The notes under the pieces: model-generated
Databases searched by the model: none
Told to the model about the DNA's origin: nothing
The model's input: the letters and a program-made list of their open reading frames with translations, nothing else
Shown: piece by piece, positions 29,098 to 37,537 of the stretch
Layout: each line of letters begins with the position of its first letter
How positions within the stretch are numbered: position 1 is the first letter of the stretch
DNA from: Bowmanella dokdonensis
GTDB lineage: Bacteria; Pseudomonadota; Gammaproteobacteria; Enterobacterales; Alteromonadaceae
DNA: 64,000 nucleotides
Reading direction: 5' to 3'
Assembly (NCBI RefSeq): GCF_017254865.1
Contig: NZ_JAFKCV010000004.1
Coordinates: forward strand, 372,001 to 436,000
Position numbers and translations under genes: made by a program

Positions 29098-31310
29098 TAA
29101 TTATTCAAAAAATAGGGTTGTCGGTAACCAAACAGGCCTTCATCCAGCAGGGACCGGGCGGCATTCTTGCTGCCCATGCCCTTGAACACGAATTGCAGTG
29201 AAATACCCGAATCAAACTCATTGGTGCTCTGACCGCCCAAGGCGTCAAATCTGTTGCTCAGATAGCGCTGTGCGACAAGCTGTACGGCCCAACAACAGGA
29301 TTCGTATTGTATGCCAGTAAAGCTCTCAATGGTACGTTGGCCATCCAGATCCTTGTACCAGCGTCCTACCCAGTGCCAGTTCCTGGCCAGAGGCCAACTG
29401 GCCGTGAGGCCCAACTGGTCTATGGTCTGACCGGAAATGTCGCGCACATATCTGTGGTTGATCTGCACCAGTTTATTCTCTGCCAACTGGTAGTCCAGCG
29501 ACAGGTTACTGCGTTCGACCTTTTTATTGGAGGACGACAGTTGTACTTCCGAATGCACGAACCACTTGCTGCTAAGTCGCCAGTCTAGCTCTGCCGCCAA
29601 CGCGGACTTGTCGCCCTCACGAGTGGATTCCAGCAGCCGGGCATCGCTGAAATAGAATATCTGGCCCAGACTCAGCCGCAGTTGCTCCTGGCTGTTGGCA
29701 TCCAGCAATCTTGTGGTCACCCCGACCGTCAGGTGGTTGGAATCGCTGATGCGGTCCAATCCGGTAAATTCCTGGCCGCGAAACAAGCCGATATAATCAT
29801 TGAGTAACCGGCTGGTGTCATAAAGACCTATCTGCTGCTGCGCTTCGTAACTGGTATACAGATATTGGAATTTCGGCTCCAGTGTCTGAGTCATCTGATT
29901 GCCGAAGAGTTCAGTCTCCCGCTCAAAATTGATCGCCCCATACAGGCGGCCCTGTCCCAGCGTGCGGCTGACCTGTTCGGCCAGCGGCGAACCCTGCGGC
30001 ACATCCTGACGGTACCAGGTCTGCAACAGACTGGCCTCAGTGACCAGTTCGCCCCAGGCATTATGCAGCGGCACACTCAGGGTGGGCGCCAGGTGGAGGC
30101 GGCTGGCCGAGGGAGTATTCTCCTCACCATCGTCGAAATAGGCCAGCTCGGAATCAAAGCGGAACTTGAGCCATTCAGACAGAGGGCGACTGTAATCGAG
30201 CTTCAGTTCCGGAATGGCGCGGTAACTGTTGGGATGGTCGCCGATAATCTCGAAGTCCTTGACCTCGGCGCTGAAATTCAGATTGGCCGAGTAGTAGCTG
30301 ATACCCACATTCTGGTACAGGTGGGTGTCGGCGCGACTGAAATAATCCGAACCGAGATCGACAATATAGTTGTCATCGCTCAGGCCATTGACTTCGGCAT
30401 TGACCTGCCAGTTATCCGATAGATCCCCATGATGCAGGTAACGGTAAAAATAACGGGCCTCATCGAACTCATAACGGCTGTCGTCGTGCAGGTATTCAAG
30501 ATTAACCTGTCCTTCATGGGCTTCGGTCAGGTAACGAAACTCCGTCTTGAGTTGCAGGCCCCTGTCCGTCATGGCGCGGGGACTGATGGTGGCGTCGTAG
30601 TTAGGCGCCAGATTCCAGTAGACAGGTTGTTCATAGCTGATGCCAACCCGATCTGAGGTGGAAAACTGGGGAAATAAGAAGCCTGTCTGGCGCTGATTGG
30701 TGACCGGGAACTTGAAGTAGGGGAGGTAAAGTACCGGAACATCACCCAGATAGAATCTGGTATGACGCGCCGTGCCCCAGATTTCGCCGGGTTCCAGGCT
30801 GATGCTGCTGGCCTTGATTTGCCAGTCTTCCTGGCCAATGGGGCAGGTGGTGAAACTGACGTCCGTCAGTTCAATACCCTGGTCACCATTGACCTGGATA
30901 CTCTGGGCCAGGCCGCGACCGGGAAAGTCCAGCATCTGATAACGGGTTTGGTCCAGTGCCAGCCTTCCTGAAGCCAGATCGACGGCAATCTGCTCGCTTT
31001 TAACCTGGATCTGCCCATCGATAAAACGAATATTGCCGTCCGCCTTTAATTGACGGCTGCTCTTGTCGATAACGGCGTGCTCGGCCTGGATCTGGCCCTG
31101 ACGGCTGTGGATTTCCACTTTTCCACTGAACTCCGCCAGATTGTCCTGCTGAATATCGGCCTTTTGCGCCTTCACCTGAATGTTATCCGGATGCTCCAAC
31201 TGCGGAACCTCATAAATCAGCGGCGCCTCCAGCGGACACAGCATATCCTGTGCGGCTGCATTGCTGCCAAGCAGCCAGACAAAGAGCAGTGATAAGCGCT
31301 GAAAATTCAT
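29097..31310 (-). CDS. lptD: LPS-assembly protein LptD
   Basis: A 737-residue outer-membrane beta-barrel that inserts lipopolysaccharide into the outer leaflet with LptE. Signal peptide to about residue 20 (GSNAAAQ), an N-terminal beta-jellyroll/OstA domain (KVEIHSRQGQIQAEHAVIDK), then the barrel (SPRAMTDRGLQLKTEFRYL). The four cysteines needed for the disulfide switch are all present: Cys25 (DMLCPL), one in FTTCPIG and the adjacent pair in YESCCWAVQ. Divergent from djlA, as in E. coli. It heads the operon running to apaH. Confidence 0.97.
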   Translation of the reverse strand: MNFQRLSLLFVWLLGSNAAAQDMLCPLEAPLIYEVPQLEHPDNIQVKAQKADIQQDNLAEFSGKVEIHSRQGQIQAEHAVIDKSSRQLKADGNIRFIDGQIQVKSEQIAVDLASGRLALDQTRYQMLDFPGRGLAQSIQVNGDQGIELTDVSFTTCPIGQEDWQIKASSISLEPGEIWGTARHTRFYLGDVPVLYLPYFKFPVTNQRQTGFLFPQFSTSDRVGISYEQPVYWNLAPNYDATISPRAMTDRGLQLKTEFRYLTEAHEGQVNLEYLHDDSRYEFDEARYFYRYLHHGDLSDNWQVNAEVNGLSDDNYIVDLGSDYFSRADTHLYQNVGISYYSANLNFSAEVKDFEIIGDHPNSYRAIPELKLDYSRPLSEWLKFRFDSELAYFDDGEENTPSASRLHLAPTLSVPLHNAWGELVTEASLLQTWYRQDVPQGSPLAEQVSRTLGQGRLYGAINFERETELFGNQMTQTLEPKFQYLYTSYEAQQQIGLYDTSRLLNDYIGLFRGQEFTGLDRISDSNHLTVGVTTRLLDANSQEQLRLSLGQIFYFSDARLLESTREGDKSALAAELDWRLSSKWFVHSEVQLSSSNKKVERSNLSLDYQLAENKLVQINHRYVRDISGQTIDQLGLTASWPLARNWHWVGRWYKDLDGQRTIESFTGIQYESCCWAVQLVAQRYLSNRFDALGGQSTNEFDSGISLQFVFKGMGSKNAARSLLDEGLFGYRQPYFLNN

Positions 31311-31576
31311 GGGCAGTGGAGAAACTCTCAGGAATGTTTTAGTTATTGGCCGGTTAATCCGGCAATTTTAAGGGTTTCGACCAGTTTTACCAGCAGAGTT
31401 CAAAAAAAGCCGGGAATAACCTCTTTGATGGAGGGCCGGTGGCGCGATGCTTCTCTTCAAAGGGTTGATTCGTTATATTACCCGGGCATTGACAGACCTG
31501 TTGGTGTCAGTCCAAACCCGGTATTCCCGGGACAAGTTCATCCCGATTCGTCCTAAACAAGTAAAAGGAATCTTTC
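31311..31576. promoter_or_regulatory. lptD/djlA divergent intergenic region
   Basis: This 266-bp region carries both promoters. No clear operator or hairpin was seen, and no sigma-E type promoter could be assigned with confidence by eye. Open frames through it lack ribosome sites. Confidence 0.35.
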
Positions 31577-32422
31577 ATGCCCATCTGGGGAAAACTGCTC
31601 GGTACCTTTTTCGGTTTCATGTTTGGCAGGATCCCCGGCGCCATACTGGGGTTTATTGTCGGTCACCTGTTCGACAAAGGCTACAGCCAGGATTTTGATC
31701 AGTTGGGCGGGTTTGGGCGTTTTTTCGGCCAGGGACAGGATTTCAAGCGCCAGGCAATTTTTTTCCATGCCCTGTTCGCCAGTATGGGACACGTGGCCAA
31801 GGCCAGCGGCCAGGTGACCAGCCAGGAAATCAATATGGCCTCTGCGTTGATGGATCAGATGGGGCTGAGGGGGGAAACCCGCAAAGAGGCCCAGCAGGCA
31901 TTTCGTGAAGGTAAGGCAGCCGATTTCCCACTCAAAGATACCCTGCTGGAGTTCCGTGAGTCCTGTCATGGCCGGCGGGATATTATGCAGGTATTTCTGG
32001 AGATTCTGATCCAGGCTGCCTATGCCGATGGCAGTCTGGACGCTGCCGAACAGAAAGTGCTGGAAAATGCGGCTAACCATCTGGGCTTCCGTCGCCACGA
32101 GTTACTCTATCTGCTGTCTGTCTACGAAGCGGAGTTACGATTCCGTACCCGCAGTCATCAGCAGCGCAGCCGGCAGGGGGGGCACTCCCAGCAGGCTTAT
32201 ACGGAAGCGCACAGCCTGGATGATGCCTATAAAATTCTTGGAGTCAGTAAATCAGACGATTTGGCCAGTATCAAAAAAGCCTACCGCAAGCTGATGGCAG
32301 AACATCACCCGGATAAACTGGTGTCCAAAGGGCTGCCGAAACAGGCCATGGAAATAGCCAAGAACAAGGCGCAGGATATCCAGGCCGCCTACGAGATGAT
32401 TCGTAAACACCGGGAGGGGTGA
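31577..32422 (+). CDS. djlA: DnaJ-like co-chaperone DjlA
   Basis: A 281-residue inner-membrane protein with its bulk in the cytoplasm, where it stimulates DnaK. The N-terminal TM segment is Gly-rich with a dimerising look (GKLLGTFFGFMFGRIPGAIL). The central TerB-like domain contains MGHVAKASGQVTSQEINMA and AAYADGSLDAAEQKVL. The C-terminal J domain (residues of about 215-281) has the essential HPD (AEHHPDKL). Length and placement match E. coli DjlA. AAAAGGAAT precedes the ATG. Confidence 0.96.
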   Translation: MPIWGKLLGTFFGFMFGRIPGAILGFIVGHLFDKGYSQDFDQLGGFGRFFGQGQDFKRQAIFFHALFASMGHVAKASGQVTSQEINMASALMDQMGLRGETRKEAQQAFREGKAADFPLKDTLLEFRESCHGRRDIMQVFLEILIQAAYADGSLDAAEQKVLENAANHLGFRRHELLYLLSVYEAELRFRTRSHQQRSRQGGHSQQAYTEAHSLDDAYKILGVSKSDDLASIKKAYRKLMAEHHPDKLVSKGLPKQAMEIAKNKAQDIQAAYEMIRKHREG

Positions 32423-32443
32423 GGGAAAAGTCGTCACATGTCA

Positions 32444-32483
32444 GAAAAGCTATAACTTACAAATAGTTAAGTTACGCTTTTTC
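32444..32483. terminator. bidirectional terminator between djlA and ppiA
   Basis: GAAAAGC-TA-TAACTTA pairs with TAAGTTA-C-GCTTTTTC around loop CAAATAGT. T-runs lie on both strands, between convergent genes. Confidence 0.75.
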
Positions 32484-32495
32484 TTGCTCCTCCAC

Positions 32496-33089
32496 TCAGA
32501 ACTCCTGTGGCAGCAAGGTGGCTTTTTTCAGTATTACCGGCTCCTTGGGCACATCGGGCCAGCCCCAGGTGGGATCCACATGGGTTTCCACTGCAGCTAT
32601 CTTGTCCAGAACCTCCATGCCATTTACCACCCGGCCGAACACCGCGTAACCCCATTTACGACCGGGATCCAGACTGGGATTGTCATTCATATTGAAGAAA
32701 AACTGCCGGCCGGCGGAGTGGGGATCGTTTTCCCTGGCCATGGCCAGTGTATAGATCTCATTTTTATTGCCGTTGCCTGATTCATTAAAGATGGTTTTCA
32801 TCACGGGCTTGGTATTGAATTCCTTGTCATACCCCCCGCCCTGGACCACAAAGTCTTTGATAACCCGATGAAAAATCGTGTCCTCGTAGCTGCGTTTGTC
32901 CACGTAAAGCAGAAAATTATTGCTGGTAATGGGTGCCTTGATCCTGTCCAGCTCCACTACGATGTCACCCATGCTGGTTTCCAGCTTGACCTTAGGAAAC
33001 AGATTGCCCGGTTGTAGTTTGGCCCCGTCATCCACGGCAAAAACCAGGGTGGACACCAGGGTCAGACAAATTGCCAGTAATACACGCAT
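32496..33089 (-). CDS. ppiA: periplasmic cyclophilin-type peptidyl-prolyl isomerase
   Basis: A 197-residue single-domain cyclophilin with a signal peptide (VLLAICLTLVSTLVFA). Active-site text: FHRVIKDFVVQGGGY (catalytic Arg), MARENDPHSAGRQFFFN and YAVFGRVVNGMEVLD. The second ATG (33089) was chosen because AAGGAGG lies 7 nt before it, whereas the first ATG (33095) sits too close to that site. The domain order resembles E. coli PpiA. It is probably cotranscribed with the upstream rlmG, whose stop is 18 bp away. Confidence 0.92.
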   Translation of the reverse strand: MRVLLAICLTLVSTLVFAVDDGAKLQPGNLFPKVKLETSMGDIVVELDRIKAPITSNNFLLYVDKRSYEDTIFHRVIKDFVVQGGGYDKEFNTKPVMKTIFNESGNGNKNEIYTLAMARENDPHSAGRQFFFNMNDNPSLDPGRKWGYAVFGRVVNGMEVLDKIAAVETHVDPTWGWPDVPKEPVILKKATLLPQEF

Positions 33090-33107
33090 TGGCATGCCTC
33101 CTTAACC

Positions 33108-34244
33108 TTAACGTTTGAATGCAGATAAAATAACGAATTTATTGCTGGCTGCAACCTGTTGGCATCCGCCAAACAGTCGCTTCAGCTTGTTGTGATAGCC
33201 CAGATGGCGATTGCCGACAATTCTCAGTTCACCGCCGCGTCGCAGGGCCTGACGGGCCTCGACAAACATCTGCCAGGCAATATGGTCAGTGATGCGCTGC
33301 TGCTGGTGAAAAGGCGGATTGCACAGGATAAGATCCAGATCTTTTGAACCCACCTGCTCCAGACAGTTACTGGCGATAAACTCGCAGCGCTGAAGGTGTT
33401 GGGGGAAGTTATCGGCTACATTCAGTCTGGCAGAAGCCAGCGCCATGTAGGATTCATCGACAAAAACCAGTTTGCCGGGGGCAGAACGATCAAGCAGGCT
33501 CAGGCCCAGCACACCATTGCCGCATCCCAGATCCAACACCTCTTTGTTAGCTGCCTCGGGCAGATATTGAAGGAGGAACCTGGCCCCTATATCCAGTTGT
33601 TGGCGGGCGAACACATTGGCATGGTTATGGACGTTCAGTTGAGTCCCGTCCAGCTTCCAGACGGAGGGGTAAGGGGACGCATCGTCTTTTTTCCCTGTGG
33701 GAGTGCAATGGATTAGCCGGGCCTTCTTCCTGGCCAGGGAGGTGTGGGTGAGCCCCAGGTACTTTTCGAATAATGCCAGAGTGGATTTCTGGATCTGGTT
33801 GACCTTGGCACCGGCGATAATCCGGGTGCCCGGCGTGATGCGGGACTGCAGCAATACCAACTGATGTTCCAGTAAGGCCAGGGTCTTGGGTATTTTTATC
33901 AGCACAAGATCAAAAGTCGATACGGGCAGAATCAGGCTGTCACAAAAAGTGACATCGTCTGGGCTTAAACCGTTGAGGACCAGGTTCTGCTCGCAGGCCA
34001 GTCTGGACACATGAGAATCTCCGGACCAGACGGGGCGACACTCCGACAGCCAGCAGGTCAGGGCACCACAATCATCATTGAGGATCAGTAGCTTACCGGC
34101 GGCGCAGGGCTGGGGCTGTGCCTCCAGGGCTTCGATAATCAACTCATCGGCCGCATCCCAGGCCTGTTGACTCTTGTCCTGCAGCCTGGCCGGATAACGT
34201 TGCAGCTTAAGGCTGCGGTCAAAAAGCGTTAGAATCAGATTCAT
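33108..34244 (-). CDS. rlmG: 23S rRNA (guanine-1835-N2)-methyltransferase
   Basis: A 378-residue enzyme, the same length as E. coli RlmG, modifying G1835 in helix 67 of 23S rRNA. It has two Rossmann-like halves: a degenerate N-terminal one and a C-terminal SAM domain with VLDLGCGNGVLGLSL and the catalytic NPPF motif (LILCNPPFHQQQ). The ATG at 34244 was chosen by homology (MNLILTLFDRSLKLQRYP); the longer frame reaches into the divergent gene. GGAAA precedes the start. Confidence 0.93.
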   Translation of the reverse strand: MNLILTLFDRSLKLQRYPARLQDKSQQAWDAADELIIEALEAQPQPCAAGKLLILNDDCGALTCWLSECRPVWSGDSHVSRLACEQNLVLNGLSPDDVTFCDSLILPVSTFDLVLIKIPKTLALLEHQLVLLQSRITPGTRIIAGAKVNQIQKSTLALFEKYLGLTHTSLARKKARLIHCTPTGKKDDASPYPSVWKLDGTQLNVHNHANVFARQQLDIGARFLLQYLPEAANKEVLDLGCGNGVLGLSLLDRSAPGKLVFVDESYMALASARLNVADNFPQHLQRCEFIASNCLEQVGSKDLDLILCNPPFHQQQRITDHIAWQMFVEARQALRRGGELRIVGNRHLGYHNKLKRLFGGCQQVAASNKFVILSAFKR

Positions 34245-34268
34245 GGGTTTCCAACAGGGTAATAAAGA

Positions 34269-34883
34269 TTGCAGCAAAGTCTGTTTGCCGAACCTTCTTT
34301 GATGCTGCCCGATGCGACGCTGACGTATCGGCAGGACTTCCTGGCGCCCGGCAAAGCCATGCACTTGCTGGACAGCCTCAAAGCCACGCTACAATGGCGG
34401 CAGGATCATATCAGACTCTTTGGCCGATTGGTCAAAATCCCCCGGTTGCAGGCCTGGTATGGCGATCCTGACACAAGCTACGTGTATTCCGGGCTGGAAC
34501 TGCAACCCATGCCCTGGACCAATGAATTGCTTAATATCAAAGCCGCCTGCGAGCAGGTATGCCAAACCCGGTTTAACTCTGTACTGGCCAACTGGTACCG
34601 GGACGGGCAGGACAGCATGGGCTGGCATTCCGACAACGAACCGGAGCTGGGCGTGAACCCTGTTATTGCGTCTGTCAGTCTGGGGGAGATTCGGAATCTG
34701 GACTTTCGTCACAAAGTCACGGGACAGAGACTTCGCCTGCCGCTGGCGTCGGGCAGCCTGCTGATAATGGCAGGGACCACTCAGCTATATTGGCAGCACG
34801 GCATTGCCAAGAGTCGTAAACCAATGGGTGAGCGCATTAATCTGACGTTTCGCACTATCAGAGGTATCACTAGACAAAACTAA
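34269..34883 (+). CDS. AlkB-like 2-oxoglutarate/Fe(II) dioxygenase
   Basis: A 204-residue protein of the AlkB family, which removes alkyl groups from DNA or RNA bases oxidatively. The iron triad is WHSDNE (His-x-Asp) and the His in YWQHGI; the 2-oxoglutarate Arg lies in ERINLTFR. The nucleotide-recognition part LANWYRDGQDSMGWH is typical. The frame opens with TTG at 34269, giving MQQSLF, similar to starts of related proteins; an ATG at 34302 would shorten it by 11 residues. It is divergent from rlmG with about 24 bp between, so their promoters overlap. No Ada-type regulator is nearby. Confidence 0.87.
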   Translation: MQQSLFAEPSLMLPDATLTYRQDFLAPGKAMHLLDSLKATLQWRQDHIRLFGRLVKIPRLQAWYGDPDTSYVYSGLELQPMPWTNELLNIKAACEQVCQTRFNSVLANWYRDGQDSMGWHSDNEPELGVNPVIASVSLGEIRNLDFRHKVTGQRLRLPLASGSLLIMAGTTQLYWQHGIAKSRKPMGERINLTFRTIRGITRQN

Positions 34884-35050
34884 AACAAAGTAAAACAAAA
34901 GGTTACATTCACTTATCTGTCAAATGCAGCACAATACTCATGGCAGGAGTGATCCGGGGGGCCGTTATAAAAGGTTGAGAATGACCGTCGAAAAAATATA
35001 TCAATGGGTGTCAGTGAGTTAGCTGCTGAATCCTTTCAACTGACTAAAAA

Positions 35051-35066
35051 GGGGGTTGTAACCCCC
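35051..35066 (-). terminator. G/C-run hairpin upstream of bolA
   Basis: GGGGGTT-GT-AACCCCC is a 7-bp stem. On the minus strand it is followed by TTTTT, as in a terminator, yet no minus-strand gene lies upstream of it. It may be a leader structure or a relic in the 287-bp gap between the AlkB-like gene and bolA, where I see no other gene. Confidence 0.4.
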
Positions 35067-35170
35067 CCCGCAAAGGCTAAATTTAGAGCTGAGATGCAGA
35101 CCATGGCTGGGGCCGCCAGATGACCCCCTACGGCAATGACGCCAAGTTAAGCTGTAAAAAGGATACCGAG

Positions 35171-35506
35171 ATGAATATCCAGACCCGAATCGAAGAAAAA
35201 CTCATCAATCACTTCCTGCCGGATTATCTGGAAGTGATTAATGAAAGTCACAAGCATAATGTGCCCCAGGGCTCTGAAACGCACTTTAAGGTGGTACTGG
35301 TTTCTCCTTCCTTTGTGGGAGAGCGCCTGATTAACCGGCACAGGGCAGTCAACGCCGTGCTCAAAGACGAATTGGCCGATCATATCCACGCCCTGGCCTT
35401 GCATACCTATACCGACAGCGAGTGGCGTGGCCTGTATGGCGGTGCACCGGACTCACCTGCCTGCCTCGGTGGCATGAAAAAGCCGGCCCAGAGTGTCAGC
35501 GCCTGA
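35171..35506 (+). CDS. bolA: BolA family protein
   Basis: A 111-residue protein of the BolA family, which partners monothiol glutaredoxins in iron-sulfur cluster handling and, in E. coli, affects morphology as a regulator. The core domain runs from [11 protein letters not shown] through [21 protein letters not shown] (invariant His residues), the [13 protein letters not shown] loop and [14 protein letters not shown]. The ATG at 35171 follows AAGGA at good spacing. The C-terminal tail after the domain is short and polar. Single gene, followed by a terminator. Confidence 0.94.
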   Translation: MNIQTRIEEKLINHFLPDYLEVINESHKHNVPQGSETHFKVVLVSPSFVGERLINRHRAVNAVLKDELADHIHALALHTYTDSEWRGLYGGAPDSPACLGGMKKPAQSVSA

Positions 35507-35525
35507 CAGCAAGATAAAGTGAACA

Positions 35526-35553
35526 GAAAAGCGCCGGGGAGCGCTTTTCTTTT
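35526..35553 (+). terminator. terminator after bolA
   Basis: Stem GAAAAGCGC / GCGCTTTTC with loop CGGGGA and the tail TTTT. Confidence 0.85.
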
Positions 35554-35633
35554 GGCCTGACAGGCCGCTCCCATTCCAATTCAGTTAAGTTTTTGTTAAA
35601 AGCTTGGGGCAAAGTACAAAACACTAAGAAGAC

Positions 35634-36155
35634 ATGACCTGCCCTTCAGCCCCTCCAGTTTGTGATTTTATTGACCGGACCAACCGGCGCCTCTGTGACC
35701 TGATCAGTTGGCTGACATTGCTGATGGTGCTGATTGTATTCACCATTGTACTGCTTCGTTATGGCTTCAATCTGGGCTGGATAGCCATGCAGGAATCGGC
35801 CATGTATCTGCATGCAATAGTCTTTATGCTGGGAGCTGCCCATACCCTCAAGGCTGATGGGCACGTCAGGGTGGATATCTTTTACCGCAGGATGTCGGCA
35901 CGCGGTCGTGCCAGGGTGGATATGCTCGGGGCTCTGCTGCTGCTGGTGCCGGTCAACCTGTTTATACTGGCGATGAGCTGGGATTATGTGTTGAACTCCT
36001 GGATGCTGCTGGAAGATTCGCCGGAAGCCGGCGGGCTGCCCCTGGTCTTCCTGCTCAAGAGCCTTATTCCCCTGTTTTCCATCACCATGACTCTGCAGGC
36101 ACTGGCCCAGACCTACTTGCATTGGCAAACCCTCAGGAAGGGGCGGAAAAACTGA
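35634..36155 (+). CDS. TRAP transporter small permease (DctQ type)
   Basis: A 173-residue inner-membrane protein with four hydrophobic helices, the accessory subunit of a tripartite ATP-independent transporter. Family text: YGFNLGWIAMQESAMYLHAIVFMLGAAHTLKADGHVRVD, split around the conserved EsamylHa and HVRVD. Its stop shares a base with the large-permease start (TGATG). With the large permease and binding protein downstream it forms a complete Q-M-P operon, probably driven by the sodium gradient that Nqr produces. Confidence 0.92.
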   Translation: MTCPSAPPVCDFIDRTNRRLCDLISWLTLLMVLIVFTIVLLRYGFNLGWIAMQESAMYLHAIVFMLGAAHTLKADGHVRVDIFYRRMSARGRARVDMLGALLLLVPVNLFILAMSWDYVLNSWMLLEDSPEAGGLPLVFLLKSLIPLFSITMTLQALAQTYLHWQTLRKGRKN

Positions 36156-37525
36156 TGGAATTCCTTGCCCTGATATTGTTTGTGCTGGTCTGCCTGGTAT
36201 TGATGCTGGGCTATCCTGTGGCTTATTCACTGGCCGGCACCTCTTTGCTTTTTGCCTGTCTGTGCTGGATGTTCGGGGTCTTCGATATGGCCTACCTGCA
36301 TGCGTTGCCCAGCCGACTTTACGGGATCATGACCAACCAGACTCTGCTGGCGGTACCACTGTTTGTCTTCATGGGGGTAATGCTGGAAAAATCACGGGTT
36401 GCAGAGCAGTTACTGACAGCCATGGCGCAATTGTTTGGTCGCTATCGGGCGGGTCTGGCCATTTCGGTAATCCTGGTGGGAATGCTGATGGCTGCCAGTA
36501 CCGGCATAGTCGGGGCCACGGTCGTTACCATGGGGTTGTTGTCTCTGCCCTCCATGCTTAAGCGTGGTTATGATCCGGCCCTGGCTACCGGCAGCATCTG
36601 CGCCACCGGCACCCTGGGGCAGATTATACCGCCATCCATTGCCCTGGTGCTGCTTGGGGATGTTTTGTCCAGCGCCTATCAGCAGGCCCAACTGGATATG
36701 GGCATCTTTTCGCCCGATTCAGTATCGGTGGGCGACTTGTTCGTCGGCGCTATAATTCCAGGACTGATGCTGGTCGGAATGTATCTGTTATATGTGCTGG
36801 GCATGGGGTTGTTCCGTCCACAGGCATTTTCCCGGGACACGCCTGGACCGGCCGAGAAGCTCAGGTTGGGCCTGCTGTTGAGGGCTCTGCTTCCGCCCCT
36901 GATGTTGATGGTGGTGGTGCTGGGTTCAATTCTGTTGGGGCTGGCCACCCCTACCGAGGCGGCCGGGGTCGGCGCGGTGGGCGCCATTGTGCTGGCTGTC
37001 TCAAGCAGGGAGTTAAACCTGCAAAGGCTCAAAGAGGTGATGCTCAGCACCACCAAAGTGACCAGTATGGTATTTCTTATCCTGATTGGTGCGTCGGTTT
37101 TTTCACTGGTATTTCGCGGGCTGGGCGGTGAGACGCTGATTGAGGATTTCTTTGCTGGTCTGCCCGGGGGCGTGGTCGGTGCCATGATGCTGGTGATGCT
37201 GGTCATCTTCCTGCTCGGTTTTATTCTGGACTTTATTGAGATTACCTTTGTGGTGGTGCCCATCGTCGGGCCGGTGCTGCTGGCCATGGGGGTGGATCCG
37301 GTATGGCTGGGTATTATGATTGCCATCAACCTGCAAACCTCTTTTCTCACGCCCCCATTTGGCTTTGCGTTGTTCTATCTGCGCGGCGTGGCGCCACCCG
37401 AAGTCCGGACCTCGGACATGTATCGGGGGGTCGTGCCATTTATTGGTATCCAGCTTATGCTATTGGCCATGCTGGCGCTCTGGCCGGAACTGGCAACCTG
37501 GCTACCAGAAGTCTTGTATAACTAA
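36155..37525 (+). CDS. TRAP transporter large permease (DctM type)
   Basis: A 456-residue membrane protein with about 12 hydrophobic segments, the ion-coupled translocating subunit. Characteristic text: AVPLFVFMGVMLEKS, ASTGIVGATVVTMGLLSLP, GSICATGTLGQIIPPSIALV, TPTEAAGVGAVGAI and LQTSFLTPPFGFALFYLRG. The ATG at 36155 overlaps the small-permease stop by one base and starts the first TM segment; GGAAGGGGCGG upstream can serve as the ribosome site. Confidence 0.95.
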   Translation: MEFLALILFVLVCLVLMLGYPVAYSLAGTSLLFACLCWMFGVFDMAYLHALPSRLYGIMTNQTLLAVPLFVFMGVMLEKSRVAEQLLTAMAQLFGRYRAGLAISVILVGMLMAASTGIVGATVVTMGLLSLPSMLKRGYDPALATGSICATGTLGQIIPPSIALVLLGDVLSSAYQQAQLDMGIFSPDSVSVGDLFVGAIIPGLMLVGMYLLYVLGMGLFRPQAFSRDTPGPAEKLRLGLLLRALLPPLMLMVVVLGSILLGLATPTEAAGVGAVGAIVLAVSSRELNLQRLKEVMLSTTKVTSMVFLILIGASVFSLVFRGLGGETLIEDFFAGLPGGVVGAMMLVMLVIFLLGFILDFIEITFVVVPIVGPVLLAMGVDPVWLGIMIAINLQTSFLTPPFGFALFYLRGVAPPEVRTSDMYRGVVPFIGIQLMLLAMLALWPELATWLPEVLYN

Positions 37526-37537
37526 CAAGGAATCACA

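Noticed and set aside
35646-37350. Long minus-strand open frames across the TRAP permease genes
   Set aside because: Mirror frames of hydrophobic coding sequence; the plus-strand genes have proper starts, overlaps and family motifs.
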